The notes under the pieces: generated by a model
Database searches by the model: none
Seen by the model: the letters and a program-made list of their open reading frames with translations, nothing else
What the model was told of the DNA's origin: nothing
Shown: positions 54,478-61,914 of the stretch, piece after piece
Numbering within the stretch: position 1 is the first letter of the stretch
Layout: the number at the start of each line of letters is the position of its first letter
Translations under genes and position numbers: made by a program
Source of the DNA: Streptomyces lasiicapitis
GTDB lineage: Bacteria > Actinomycetota > Actinomycetes > Streptomycetales > Streptomycetaceae
DNA: 64,000 bases
Reading direction: 5' to 3'
Assembly: GCF_014646335.1 (NCBI RefSeq)
Contig: NZ_BMNG01000010.1
Location: 124,001 to 188,000 of the forward strand

Positions 54478-55570
54478 CTAGAGGGAGTTGTCGTCCCGGC
54501 CGGCGTCCAGCCAGGCTCGCACATCGAGCGCCGTCGACTCCTAGTGGCCCTCCATGATCGTGAAGTGGCTGCCGGGGACGTCGGCGTCCTCGTGCGGGAA
54601 CGGCCACTTGGGCTGCCAGTCGTCCTCGGTCTCCAGCGCCTCCGAGCCGTGTAGGTGTCGAGAAGCACCACCGCCGCCGGTCCGCCGCCCTCCTTTTCGA
54701 GCAGCGCGGTGACGGCGTTGACCATCCACCCGCCCGACGAGTAGCCGAGGAGCACGAACGGCTGGTCGCCCGCCCGCCTCCTGACGGCCTCGGCCTGGAA
54801 GCGAACGACCGCGTCCCTGGTCGCGGGCAGCGCCTCCCCCGGCGCGAAACCGGGGTGGGGCAGCACGGTCACGTCCCGCTCGCCCGCGAACACCGGGGCG
54901 AACCGGCTGAAGTAGTGCGGGCCGGAGGGCGCCATGGTCGGCGCGAAGCACAGCAGCGGGATTCCCGGCCCGCTCGCCAGCGTGATGGGGGCCAGTGCGG
55001 GTACCGCGTCCGGTGCCTCGAACACCGGCCGCACCCGCGAGGCCGCCATCACCATCTGCCCCCCTCCTCGTAGAGGCCGAGGTCGCAGGACTGCCGGAAC
55101 AGGCCGGTGAACGTGTCCTCTACGGCCAGGGAAGAAGACGCGGCGGGGTCGTTCGCGGTGTTCCCGGTGTTCCCGGTGCTCGCGGCCTCCAGAGCGAGTT
55201 CGCGCCGCAGATACGCGGCGAGCACCGGGCCCGTCGGCTGGTCGAACACGACGGTGGTGGGCAGGCGGAGCCCGGTCGCGCCGGCGAGCCGGTTGCGCAG
55301 TTCCAGTGCGGTCAGGGAGTCCAGGCCGAGTTGGGTCAGGGCGCCGGAGACGTCGAGTTCGTCCGGCGCGTAGCCGAGCACGAGCGCCGCCTGGTCGCGG
55401 ACGAGCCGCAGCAGTTCGCGTTCCTGCTCCTCCTCCGTCAGCCCGGCAAGGCGCTGCGCGATCGGCTCCTCGACCGCGCCGGCGGCACGGTGGCGCGCGG
55501 GCGCACGAGGCCGCGCAGCAGCGCGGGCACCTCGTCGGGCCCGCCGCGCAGCGCGCCGACGGGCAGTCCT
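54478..55570 (-). pseudogene. Decayed PKS C-terminus: KR-ACP linker, ACP and thioesterase
   Basis: Three successive reading frames reconstruct the end of a modular PKS. First comes a KR-ACP linker (GALRGGPDEVPALLRGLV, frame 1). After a frame change near 55500-55508 comes an intact-looking ACP (LTQLGLDSLTALELRNRL). After a second change in a C6/G6 run at 55059-55064 comes a type I thioesterase (FVLLGYSSGGWMVNAV). After a third change near 54647 come its last residues (PGSHFTIMEGH). An in-frame TAG at 54541-54543 then interrupts the tail ESTALDVRAWLDAG, and a final TAG lies at 54478. Each frame change is repaired by one extra G/C. The 5' part (KS, AT, KR) is missing, and the fragment abuts the 3' end of the hydrolase gene. 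The thioesterase part has its own possible ribosome site (GAGGAGGGGGG) and ATG, but it is still truncated by the later frameshift and stop. Confidence 0.88.
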
Positions 55571-55590
55571 CATGAGAGGTTGGGCAGGGA

Positions 55591-57105
55591 TCAGGGGGCG
55601 ATGCCCACCCCGGGGATCCGGCTCCACGCCTTCTCCTGTGCCGCCGTCATCGCAGGCCAGACGTGACCGCCCGGCCGCGCCTCGACGCGCGAGGCGTAGT
55701 CGCCGGGCACGAAGCGAGGGTCGTAGAAGCAGCCGGTTCCGTACGTCGCGTCGAAGGCGGGGCAGGACGCGGCGACGGACGCCGGGGTGGGCTTCCTGCC
55801 CTTGCGGACCCATGTGTCAAGCGCAGCGAGGGAGTTGGCGTACTCGGCGGCGCTCAGGCCGCTGTGCTCGGTCTCGCGGGTGAACGTCTGCACCAGGTGC
55901 CGGGAGCGGCCCGCCCCACGCAGCGCGGCGCGGTAGGCCGCCTCGTGCTCGACGAAGGCCGTCGGGTCGTCGATCGCGTGGAGGGTGAGCACCGGGATCG
56001 CCACCTTGCCGGTGAGGTCGCTGTCCCACGACAGGTCACGCGCCGCGGTGGGGTCGGCCGAGAACCGCTCCACGCCGGCGTTGAGGGCCTTGTCGTCGTG
56101 GGAACCGGTGTAGCGCACGCCCCTGTTGCTGAACGGGTTACGTCCGCCGAGGCGCTCGTGGACGATGTCGCGGAACGTGAAGGTCGCGAACTTCAGGTGG
56201 GATTCCAGGGCGCGCTCGGGGATCCGGGTGACGGCGAGGATGTCGTCGAGGTTGCGCTGCTGGCGTGCCGTGCGGTCCGCGGGCGCGGAGGCGAGGCCGG
56301 TGCACTCCTGGAGCCGGGCCTCGATGTCCTTTCCCGTCATCGTCGAGCCCTTCGGCAGCCCGCTCCACAGCGGGTAGCCGGGCTCGGACGGGCGAGGGTG
56401 GTTCTGGCAGTAGTACTGATGGACGACGCGCAGGTCCACGCGGTAGTCGTAGCCGCGCGAGCCGCCGCCGAGCACGCCGTTGGTGAGCAGCGCGCCGTCG
56501 TACGGCCGCCTGCCGCCCGCGCCGTACGTCTCGATGGCCTTGGCCGCCACGTCGCCGCCCCAGGACTGGCCGTGCAGGTAGGTCCTCTTCGGCTCGCGGA
56601 ACTCACGCGTGAACAGCTTGCGCAGGCTCTCGGTGTCCGCGGCGGCCATGCGCGTTCCGTAACCGCCCCTGCGGTACGACGACCCGGCCCAGGCGTACCC
56701 CTCGTCCACCATCACCGACCAGCGGCCGAGGTCCTCGACGCTGCGCCGCGGATCGGATTCCGCGCCGAGGTCGGGGCCGCCGTGCGCGTGCATGACCAGG
56801 GAGCCGTTCCACTTCTTGGGGACGGCGATCGCGTAGTACGCGCCGGAGGTGTCCCGGCCGGTGTAGCAGTCCGCCTTCATCCCCACGCTCGTCGGGCAGG
56901 CTGTGGGCTGTGGTCGTTCCGTGTTCGTGAGCGCGTTCGCGGGTGCGGGTACGGCTGCGGGTGCGGCCGACGCGGGCGCCAGCAGCCCCGCCGCGATGAC
57001 GGCGGCGAGGCCACCCGCCAGAGCGGCTCCACGGCCACCTGCGCGTCCGTGCCCCCGAAACATGCGTACGCGTCGCCGTCGCCGTGTGCTCGGCAAGTCG
57101 CCCAT
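55591..57105 (-). CDS. Secreted alpha/beta hydrolase
   Basis: A 504-aa exported serine hydrolase. ATG 57105 has GGGGAAGGA six bases upstream; an Arg-rich stretch and a hydrophobic core (to about residue 48, ending SAAPAAV) form the signal peptide. The nucleophile elbow is GQSWGG (Ser about 181). Likely acid and base are the Asp in LHAIDDPTAF and the His in ETEHSGLS. An oxyanion-like HAHGGPDLG lies near residue 108. Cysteine pairs (CPTS...CYTG, CPAF...GTGCFYD) suit an extracellular enzyme. It is probably an esterase or amidase; the exact subfamily is not recognised. The downstream PKS relic starts within about 20 bp of its stop. Confidence 0.85.
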   Translation of the reverse strand: MGDLPSTRRRRRVRMFRGHGRAGGRGAALAGGLAAVIAAGLLAPASAAPAAVPAPANALTNTERPQPTACPTSVGMKADCYTGRDTSGAYYAIAVPKKWNGSLVMHAHGGPDLGAESDPRRSVEDLGRWSVMVDEGYAWAGSSYRRGGYGTRMAAADTESLRKLFTREFREPKRTYLHGQSWGGDVAAKAIETYGAGGRRPYDGALLTNGVLGGGSRGYDYRVDLRVVHQYYCQNHPRPSEPGYPLWSGLPKGSTMTGKDIEARLQECTGLASAPADRTARQQRNLDDILAVTRIPERALESHLKFATFTFRDIVHERLGGRNPFSNRGVRYTGSHDDKALNAGVERFSADPTAARDLSWDSDLTGKVAIPVLTLHAIDDPTAFVEHEAAYRAALRGAGRSRHLVQTFTRETEHSGLSAAEYANSLAALDTWVRKGRKPTPASVAASCPAFDATYGTGCFYDPRFVPGDYASRVEARPGGHVWPAMTAAQEKAWSRIPGVGIAP

Positions 57106-57277
57106 GAGCAGTCCTTCCCCAGGTCCTCCAGGCGCGTCCCTCGCGCGGAGGGCTAGATGCTAGGTACCGGGGAAGTGACATTCGACATCTCGGCGATTGC
57201 GTTCATATTGATCGGAACACCGGCACCGCGGCCGCCCTGAGAGCACCGCCGCAGCCTTCACAGCACTGCCACCTCCC

Positions 57278-58480
57278 TCAGGGCGTCATCGCACCCACCC
57301 CTGCCAAGCGCTCCGCCAGATACCGCTGGAACTGCCACAGCGGGCGCTCCAGATGGGAGAAGCGCCCGCCCGAAGGCGCGGGGTCGGTGGCGAGACCGCG
57401 CTGCACACCGCGGATCGCGACCAGGTCCTCCGTCTGGATCACCCTGAACTGTTCCTTCGACGCCGCCACGTACGCGTCGAACCCGGGCCGCTGCTTGGCC
57501 GCCGCCGGGACCAGGGACGTGACGAGCGCGTCGTGCGTTGCCGGGCCTCTCGGGACCCAGCGTACGAAGGCCACGCCGTCGGGCATCAGCGCCATCGCCA
57601 GGTTCGGGAAGACGCCGGCCACGGTCATGCCGGAGAGCTGCCGCATGCCGAGTCCGGGAAGGAGCGTGCTCACCAGCTCCACGCCGTCCGGGCCCTTCGG
57701 GATCTCCATGTCCGGGGCGAAGGGTGTGTACATGCTGAACCCGCGTCCCTCGCACTCGTCGACCACGGTGTCCTTGCCGGGCAGGATCTGCTCCAGGGTG
57801 TTCGCGTGCGAGCCCATGTGGTGGTAGTTCTCCGAGCCGTTCTCGAACGCCACCTTCCAGTTCGCCGGGACTCCGTCCCAGCGCTCGGTGTACGCGACGA
57901 CCAGGTCCGCCAGACCGTAGGGCGCCAGCGTGGCGTCCAGGTCGGCCAGCTGCGGGCCGAGCGGCGGCGCGTCGGGGTCGGCGCACACCATGAGCAGGCC
58001 GTGCCACACCTCCAGGCGGTGCAGGGGCAGCCGGCAGGCGGCGCGGTCGAACTCGACCTTGTTCATCAGCGGGGCACCGGCCAACTGGCCCGCGAACTCG
58101 CCGTTGAGGCGGTACGTCCACGTGTGGTACGGACACGTCAGCCGCTTGAGGGAGCCCTGGTCGGGGGTCGTCTCGGGCGGCAGGACGTCCATGAAGCGGT
58201 GCCGGCACACCCGCGACAGGGCGTGCAGGTCGCCGTGCTCGTCGCGCGTGATGACGAGGGGCTCGCCGAGGTCGTCGACGCGCAGATAGTCGCCGGGCTC
58301 GGCGACCTGGGCGACATGGCCGACGCACACCCAGTCGCTGCCGAAGATGCGGTCCCGTTCGAGGCGATAGAAGTCCTCGCTGGTGTAGGCCCGGGCGGGG
58401 AGGGTCTCGCCGCGTTCCAGCGGCAGCTCGGCGATCCGGGCCAGCTCGCCGAGCAAGGAGGGGAGTCCGTCGTGCAGCAT
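57278..58480 (-). CDS. Rieske non-heme iron oxygenase, alpha subunit
   Basis: A 400-aa aromatic-ring-hydroxylating/demethylating-type oxygenase. The Rieske [2Fe-2S] motif is VCRHRFMD (about residue 90) with CPYHTW (about 115). The mononuclear iron site is ENYHHMGSH (about 217-225), with a later Asp/Glu in EDLVAIRG (about 352). The catalytic domain resembles the choline-monooxygenase/stachydrine-demethylase branch as well as aromatic dioxygenases; substrate unresolved. No ferredoxin or reductase gene is adjacent, so electron transfer must come from elsewhere. The ribosome site (AAGGCGG) is 10 bp upstream of ATG 58480. It is divergent from the GH3 gene. Confidence 0.92.
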   Translation of the reverse strand: MLHDGLPSLLGELARIAELPLERGETLPARAYTSEDFYRLERDRIFGSDWVCVGHVAQVAEPGDYLRVDDLGEPLVITRDEHGDLHALSRVCRHRFMDVLPPETTPDQGSLKRLTCPYHTWTYRLNGEFAGQLAGAPLMNKVEFDRAACRLPLHRLEVWHGLLMVCADPDAPPLGPQLADLDATLAPYGLADLVVAYTERWDGVPANWKVAFENGSENYHHMGSHANTLEQILPGKDTVVDECEGRGFSMYTPFAPDMEIPKGPDGVELVSTLLPGLGMRQLSGMTVAGVFPNLAMALMPDGVAFVRWVPRGPATHDALVTSLVPAAAKQRPGFDAYVAASKEQFRVIQTEDLVAIRGVQRGLATDPAPSGGRFSHLERPLWQFQRYLAERLAGVGAMTP

Positions 58481-58515
58481 CGTGCCACCGCCTTGAGTCC
58501 GGGATCTCGTCGATC

Positions 58516-58537
58516 TCTTCTCATGCTCTTCTCATGC
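58516..58537. repeat. Tandem 11-bp repeat upstream of the Rieske gene
   Basis: TCTTCTCATGC is present twice without a gap, 36-57 bp upstream of the Rieske start. A period of one helical turn allows a regulator to bind both copies on one DNA face. It could equally be replication slippage. Confidence 0.55.
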
Positions 58538-58763
58538 TCGGCGGCGGGCGACGGCGGCGGATCAACTACTTGGACGACATTCAGGTACATCCTTCGATTT
58601 AGGCGTCAATCCGGATGGACGATGCAACGGAATCCGGACGCTGTGACGCTGGTTGAGGACGGGCCAGATTCCGCCCCACGCTGCCCCACGACCGCCGCGA
58701 ACACCCCGCCCGTACAGAACAATTGAGCACACATCGCACCACAACGACTCCTTGACGCCGTTG

Positions 58764-58779
58764 ATTGGTATAGGCCAAT
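58764..58779. promoter_or_regulatory. DasR-like operator (dre) upstream of the GH3 gene
   Basis: ATTGGTATAGGCCAAT matches 12 of 16 positions of the DasR consensus ASTGGTCTAGACCAST (from memory). DasR represses N-acetylglucosamine/chitin-related genes until glucosamine phosphates bind it. The site lies 79 bp upstream of a beta-N-acetylglucosaminidase-like gene, which is the expected kind of target. Confidence 0.6.
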
Positions 58780-58857
58780 ATCCACTTCATTCGCACCGCT
58801 TTCGCCGCGGTCGACCGATCCGCCGATCCCGCACCCCGCTCTACCGGAGGTCCCCTC

Positions 58858-60369
58858 ATGGCAAGCGACAGCCACCCGCGCCTCACCCGGCTGGCCAACT
58901 CCGTGCTCCAACCGGGGTTCGTGGGCACCACCGCGCCGGACTGGGTGCGCCGCAGGATCGCCGACGGGCTGGCGTCCGTCGTGCTCTTCGGGCGCAACAT
59001 CGAGAGCCCCGAGCAGGTCGCCGCGCTCACCGCGGCCCTGCGCGCCGAGAACCCGGACCTGATCGTCGCCATCGACGAGGAGGCCGGCGACGTGACCCGC
59101 ATCGGCGCCCGCACCGGCGCCTCCTGGCCGGGCAACCTGGCACTCGGGGCCATCGACGACACCGACCTCACCGAGCGCGTCGCCCGTGACATCGGCCTCC
59201 AACTGCGCGCGATCGGCGTCTCGTTGGACTTCGCGCCGAGCGCCGACGTGAACTCCAACGCGATGAACCCGGTCATCGGCGTCCGCTCCTTCGGCGAGCA
59301 CACCGACGTGGTCGCACGGCACACCGCCGCCTGGATCCGCGGGCTGCAGTCCGCCGGCGTCGCGGCCTGCGCCAAGCACTTCCCGGGCCACGGCGACACG
59401 GACGTCGATTCCCACCACGGCCTGCCCCGGTTCACCGCCGACGCCGCCGAGATCGCCCGCACCGCCCTGCCGCCGTTCGCCTCCGCGATGGACGCGGGCG
59501 TCCGCGCCGTCATGACGGCCCACATGCTGGTGCCCGCCCACGACGAGGAGCTGCCCGCGACGCTCAGCCACCCGATCATCAACGGCCTGCTGCGCGAAGA
59601 GCTCGGCTTCACCGGGCTGGTCGTCACCGACGGCATCGAGATGGGCGCCGTCAGCGGCCCGTACGGCATCACCGGCGCCACCGTGCGGGCGGTCGCCGCC
59701 GGAGTGGACGCGGTGTGCGTCGGCGGCGAGAGCGCCGAGGAGTCCACGACCGTCGACCTCGCCGACGCCCTCGTGCGCGCGGTGCTGGACGGCACCCTGA
59801 CCGAGGAGCGGCTCACCGAGGCCGCCGCCCGCGTGGGCGAGTTCGCCACCTGGTCGGCCGCCCTCGGCCGGCAGGCCGACCCCGACGCGGACCCGTCCGA
59901 CATCGGCCTGGTCGCCGCCCGCCGCGCCGTCCGCGTCCATCGCAGCGGCAACGGCGCCGACCTCCCGCTCACGGCCGACCCGCACGTCGTCGAGCTGTCC
60001 CCCACGATGAGCCTCGCCGTCGACGGCGCGACGCCGTGGGGTGTCGGTGAGCCGCTGCGCGCGCTGCGTCCGGGCACCACCTCCGTGCGCATCAGCGAGT
60101 CCGAGCTGACCGGCCAGGACGACCTCCTGGACCGCGTCGCCCTGGCGCCCGCGACCGGCCGGGACCTGGTGGTCGTCGTGCGCGACGCGGCCCGGCACCC
60201 GTGGATGTCCGAGGCCCTCGCGGGCCTGGTGCGGCGCCGCCCGGACGCCCTGGTGGTGGAGATGGGCGTTCCCGCGGGCGAACAGGTCGGGGCGGTCCAC
60301 GTGACGACGTACGGCGCCACGCGGGTCTCCGGGATCGCCGTCGCCGAGGTGCTCGTCGGCGCCTCCTGA
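58858..60369 (+). CDS. GH3 family beta-N-acetylglucosaminidase-like hydrolase
   Basis: 503 aa without a signal peptide. It has the NagZ-type GH3 motif KHFPGHGDTDVDSHHGLP (Lys about 173), which carries the His of the catalytic dyad, and the nucleophile in VVTDGIEMG (Asp about 258). A C-terminal extension of about 170 residues beyond the TIM barrel is longer than in enterobacterial NagZ and resembles the second domain of many actinobacterial GH3 proteins. It is probably a cytoplasmic chito-oligosaccharide or muropeptide GlcNAc hydrolase/phosphorylase. A GGAGG site precedes ATG 58858. The DasR-like site upstream fits amino-sugar control. Confidence 0.9.
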   Translation: MASDSHPRLTRLANSVLQPGFVGTTAPDWVRRRIADGLASVVLFGRNIESPEQVAALTAALRAENPDLIVAIDEEAGDVTRIGARTGASWPGNLALGAIDDTDLTERVARDIGLQLRAIGVSLDFAPSADVNSNAMNPVIGVRSFGEHTDVVARHTAAWIRGLQSAGVAACAKHFPGHGDTDVDSHHGLPRFTADAAEIARTALPPFASAMDAGVRAVMTAHMLVPAHDEELPATLSHPIINGLLREELGFTGLVVTDGIEMGAVSGPYGITGATVRAVAAGVDAVCVGGESAEESTTVDLADALVRAVLDGTLTEERLTEAAARVGEFATWSAALGRQADPDADPSDIGLVAARRAVRVHRSGNGADLPLTADPHVVELSPTMSLAVDGATPWGVGEPLRALRPGTTSVRISESELTGQDDLLDRVALAPATGRDLVVVVRDAARHPWMSEALAGLVRRRPDALVVEMGVPAGEQVGAVHVTTYGATRVSGIAVAEVLVGAS

Positions 60370-60375
60370 CCGGCT

Positions 60376-60403
60376 CGGGCGGCCCTCTCGGCGGGGCCGC
60401 CCG
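60376..60403 (+). terminator. Terminator after the GH3 gene
   Basis: A perfect 10-bp stem CGGGCGGCCC with its complement and an 8-nt loop, beginning 7 bp after the stop codon. Confidence 0.8.
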
Positions 60404-60489
60404 CACCCCCCGGAATCGCCTGACAACGGACCGTACACATGGACCCAAACGCCTCAACGCACCCGCATCAGACGGGGGTTGACTTCAGT

Positions 60490-60536
60490 CTTGGTCTAGT
60501 CCATCTTGGTTGAAACCGAAGCTGGTCTAGTCCACT
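60490..60536 (+). promoter_or_regulatory. Twin DasR-like sites upstream of the PhyH operon
   Basis: CTTGGTCTAGTCCATC (60490-60505) and GCTGGTCTAGTCCACT (60521-60536) share the core TGGTCTAGTCCA, 31 bp (three helical turns) apart. The second matches 14 of 16 positions of the DasR consensus. They lie after the GH3 terminator, so they more likely control the downstream PhyH operon. Confidence 0.6.
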
Positions 60537-60564
60537 GAGGGCAAGGCAAGGAGGTAGCACCACC

Positions 60565-60700
60565 TGCGGGCCACGAACCCGCACGCACTCCGACCTCGGA
60601 CAGACCGGGGCACGTCGCAAGCGACGCCCCCGCGAGCGGACAGGACCGTCCGTCGCGGCGAGTGGCGCCCCGGTCCCCCTCCTGCCGGCCCGGCGGGCAG
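60565..60700 (+). promoter_or_regulatory. Hairpin-rich leader, candidate structured RNA
   Basis: Consecutive perfect helices occur here: TGCGGG/CCCGCA (60565-60583); TCCG/CGGA (60589-60600); and a closing stem GACCGGGGC (60603-60611) with GCCCCGGTC (60667-60675). That closing stem encloses hairpin CGTCG/CGACG (60613-60626) and CCGCGA plus CGGAC with complements (60630-60658), giving a three-way junction. A final near-perfect 19-nt hairpin lies at 60682-60700. I recognise no riboswitch consensus. GC-rich DNA makes some helices by chance, so this is a candidate only. Confidence 0.35.
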
Positions 60701-60868
60701 TGCTGCCCCCGGACCGCGACGACGGCAGCGCCTTCGCCGTTCTCGTCGCCGCCTCCCCGCGAGGCCTCCCCCCACGCACGGAACAGGCGAGGCCGCGGTC
60801 CCTCCCGCCCCTTTCACCGCGCCCACCCGTACCCCTGCACGCGTCACACCAGCCTTTGAGGACCCCGC

Positions 60869-61894
60869 ATGTCCACACCGCACGAGTATCTGCACCGAGC
60901 CGCGTCGGACCGCCCGTACTTCAGCTCGGACGGCGAGACCTACCTGGCCCAGTTCCCGCTGAACGAGACAGCCAAGACGCGGCCGCTGCGCGTCCTGACC
61001 GAGGAGCAGTTCGAGTCCTGGCAGACGTACGGCTATGTGGTCGTGGAGGAGGCGATCCCCGCCGCGGCCGCCAAGAAGCTCCTCGACTTCACCTGGGACT
61101 TCCAGGGCCTCGACCCCTCGCGCCCCGACACCTGGTACGAGGAGCGGGAGTTCCGCACGGACCTGGAGCGGGACCTCTACGTCTACGGCTTCGTGGAGGC
61201 GTACCACCACCAGCTGATCTGGGACAGCCGCCAGACGCAGCGGGTCTACGACGCGTTCGTCGACGTGTGGGACTGCGAAGAGCTGTGGGTGACGCTGGAC
61301 CGGCTCAACCTCAACCCGCCGAACGTCAAGAACCGCGACCGCGCGCTGATCGCGCCGACGGACGAGGGCTTCGACATCGAGCTGCACTGGGACGTCGACT
61401 CCACCCGGGCCGTGCTGCCGCAGCGCGTGCAGGGCATCATCGCGCTCCACGACACGCAGCACGAGCTGGGCGGCTTCCAGTGCTCGCCGGAGCTGTTCCG
61501 CCGCTTCGACCGGTGGAAGCTCGACCAGCCCGCCGACCGCGACCCGATCCGGCCCAACACCGACCGGACCGAGTTCCCGGTGGTCCGCCCCGAGCTGAAG
61601 GCGGGCGACCTGCTGATCTGGAACGGCATGCTGGCGCACGGCGTCGCCCCCAACACCTCTGACAACGGTGTCCGTTCGGTGCAGTACCTCTCCATGATGC
61701 CCGCGCTGGAGTCCCACCACGTGCTGCGCAAGTCCCGCGTGGAGTCCTGGCGTCATCTGTCGACCCCGGACTGGAACGCCACGCTCGTCGGCGACGCCAC
61801 GAAGCACGAGTCGCTGCGCTACGACACCGCCACGCTCACCGACCTGGGCGAGAAGCTGCTCGGCCTCAGCTCCTGGCACGCCGACAACGCCTAG
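60869..61894 (+). CDS. Phytanoyl-CoA dioxygenase (PhyH) family oxygenase
   Basis: A 341-aa Fe(II)/2-oxoglutarate-dependent oxygenase. The metal triad is visible as HWDVD (His 173, Asp 175) and the distal His 257 in MLAHGVAP. An Arg (about 269, NGVRSVQY) is positioned to bind 2-oxoglutarate. An N-terminal region EQFESWQTYGYVVVEEAIP is typical of PhyH proteins starting their beta-helix core. Ribosome site GAGG, ATG 60869. It is the first gene of an operon with a DUF6271 protein and a PLP decarboxylase, suggesting hydroxylation of a small amino-acid- or amine-type substrate. The pathway is not recognised. Confidence 0.92.
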   Translation: MSTPHEYLHRAASDRPYFSSDGETYLAQFPLNETAKTRPLRVLTEEQFESWQTYGYVVVEEAIPAAAAKKLLDFTWDFQGLDPSRPDTWYEEREFRTDLERDLYVYGFVEAYHHQLIWDSRQTQRVYDAFVDVWDCEELWVTLDRLNLNPPNVKNRDRALIAPTDEGFDIELHWDVDSTRAVLPQRVQGIIALHDTQHELGGFQCSPELFRRFDRWKLDQPADRDPIRPNTDRTEFPVVRPELKAGDLLIWNGMLAHGVAPNTSDNGVRSVQYLSMMPALESHHVLRKSRVESWRHLSTPDWNATLVGDATKHESLRYDTATLTDLGEKLLGLSSWHADNA

Positions 61895-61914
61895 TGGTGA
61901 ACCGGAGAACCGCC

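Larger units (their letters stand above)
58481..58857. other. 377-bp divergent promoter region, Rieske gene / GH3 gene
   Basis: No credible gene. It contains a tandem 11-bp repeat near the Rieske start (58516-58537) and a DasR-like palindrome near the GH3 start (58764-58779). A TTGACG at 58752-58757 precedes that palindrome. Small open frames have no ribosome sites and no codon bias. Confidence 0.7.
60370..60868 (+). other. 499-bp leader/promoter region before the PhyH operon
   Basis: No credible gene. In order it holds the GH3 terminator, two DasR-like sites 31 bp apart, a run of perfect hairpins (60565-60700), and the ribosome site (TTTGAGGA) of the PhyH gene. The distance from the dre sites to the start codon (over 330 bp) implies a long 5' untranslated leader if the promoter lies by the dre sites. 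Confidence 0.7.

Noticed and set aside
54450..55055. The thioesterase frame as an independent functional gene
   Set aside because: It has an ATG and a possible ribosome site, but its last third is out of frame (motif PGSHFTIMEGH lies in another frame) and a TAG follows, so the catalytic His is not in this protein.
55049..55813. A 254-codon gene covering the ACP
   Set aside because: The first 80-90 codons are antisense-like or out-of-frame hydrolase sequence; only the ACP part is real, and it continues an upstream PKS linker in another frame.
60700..61662. Plus-strand open frame in the PhyH leader and gene
   Set aside because: It is a frame-shifted Arg/Pro/Gly-rich shadow of the PhyH coding sequence.
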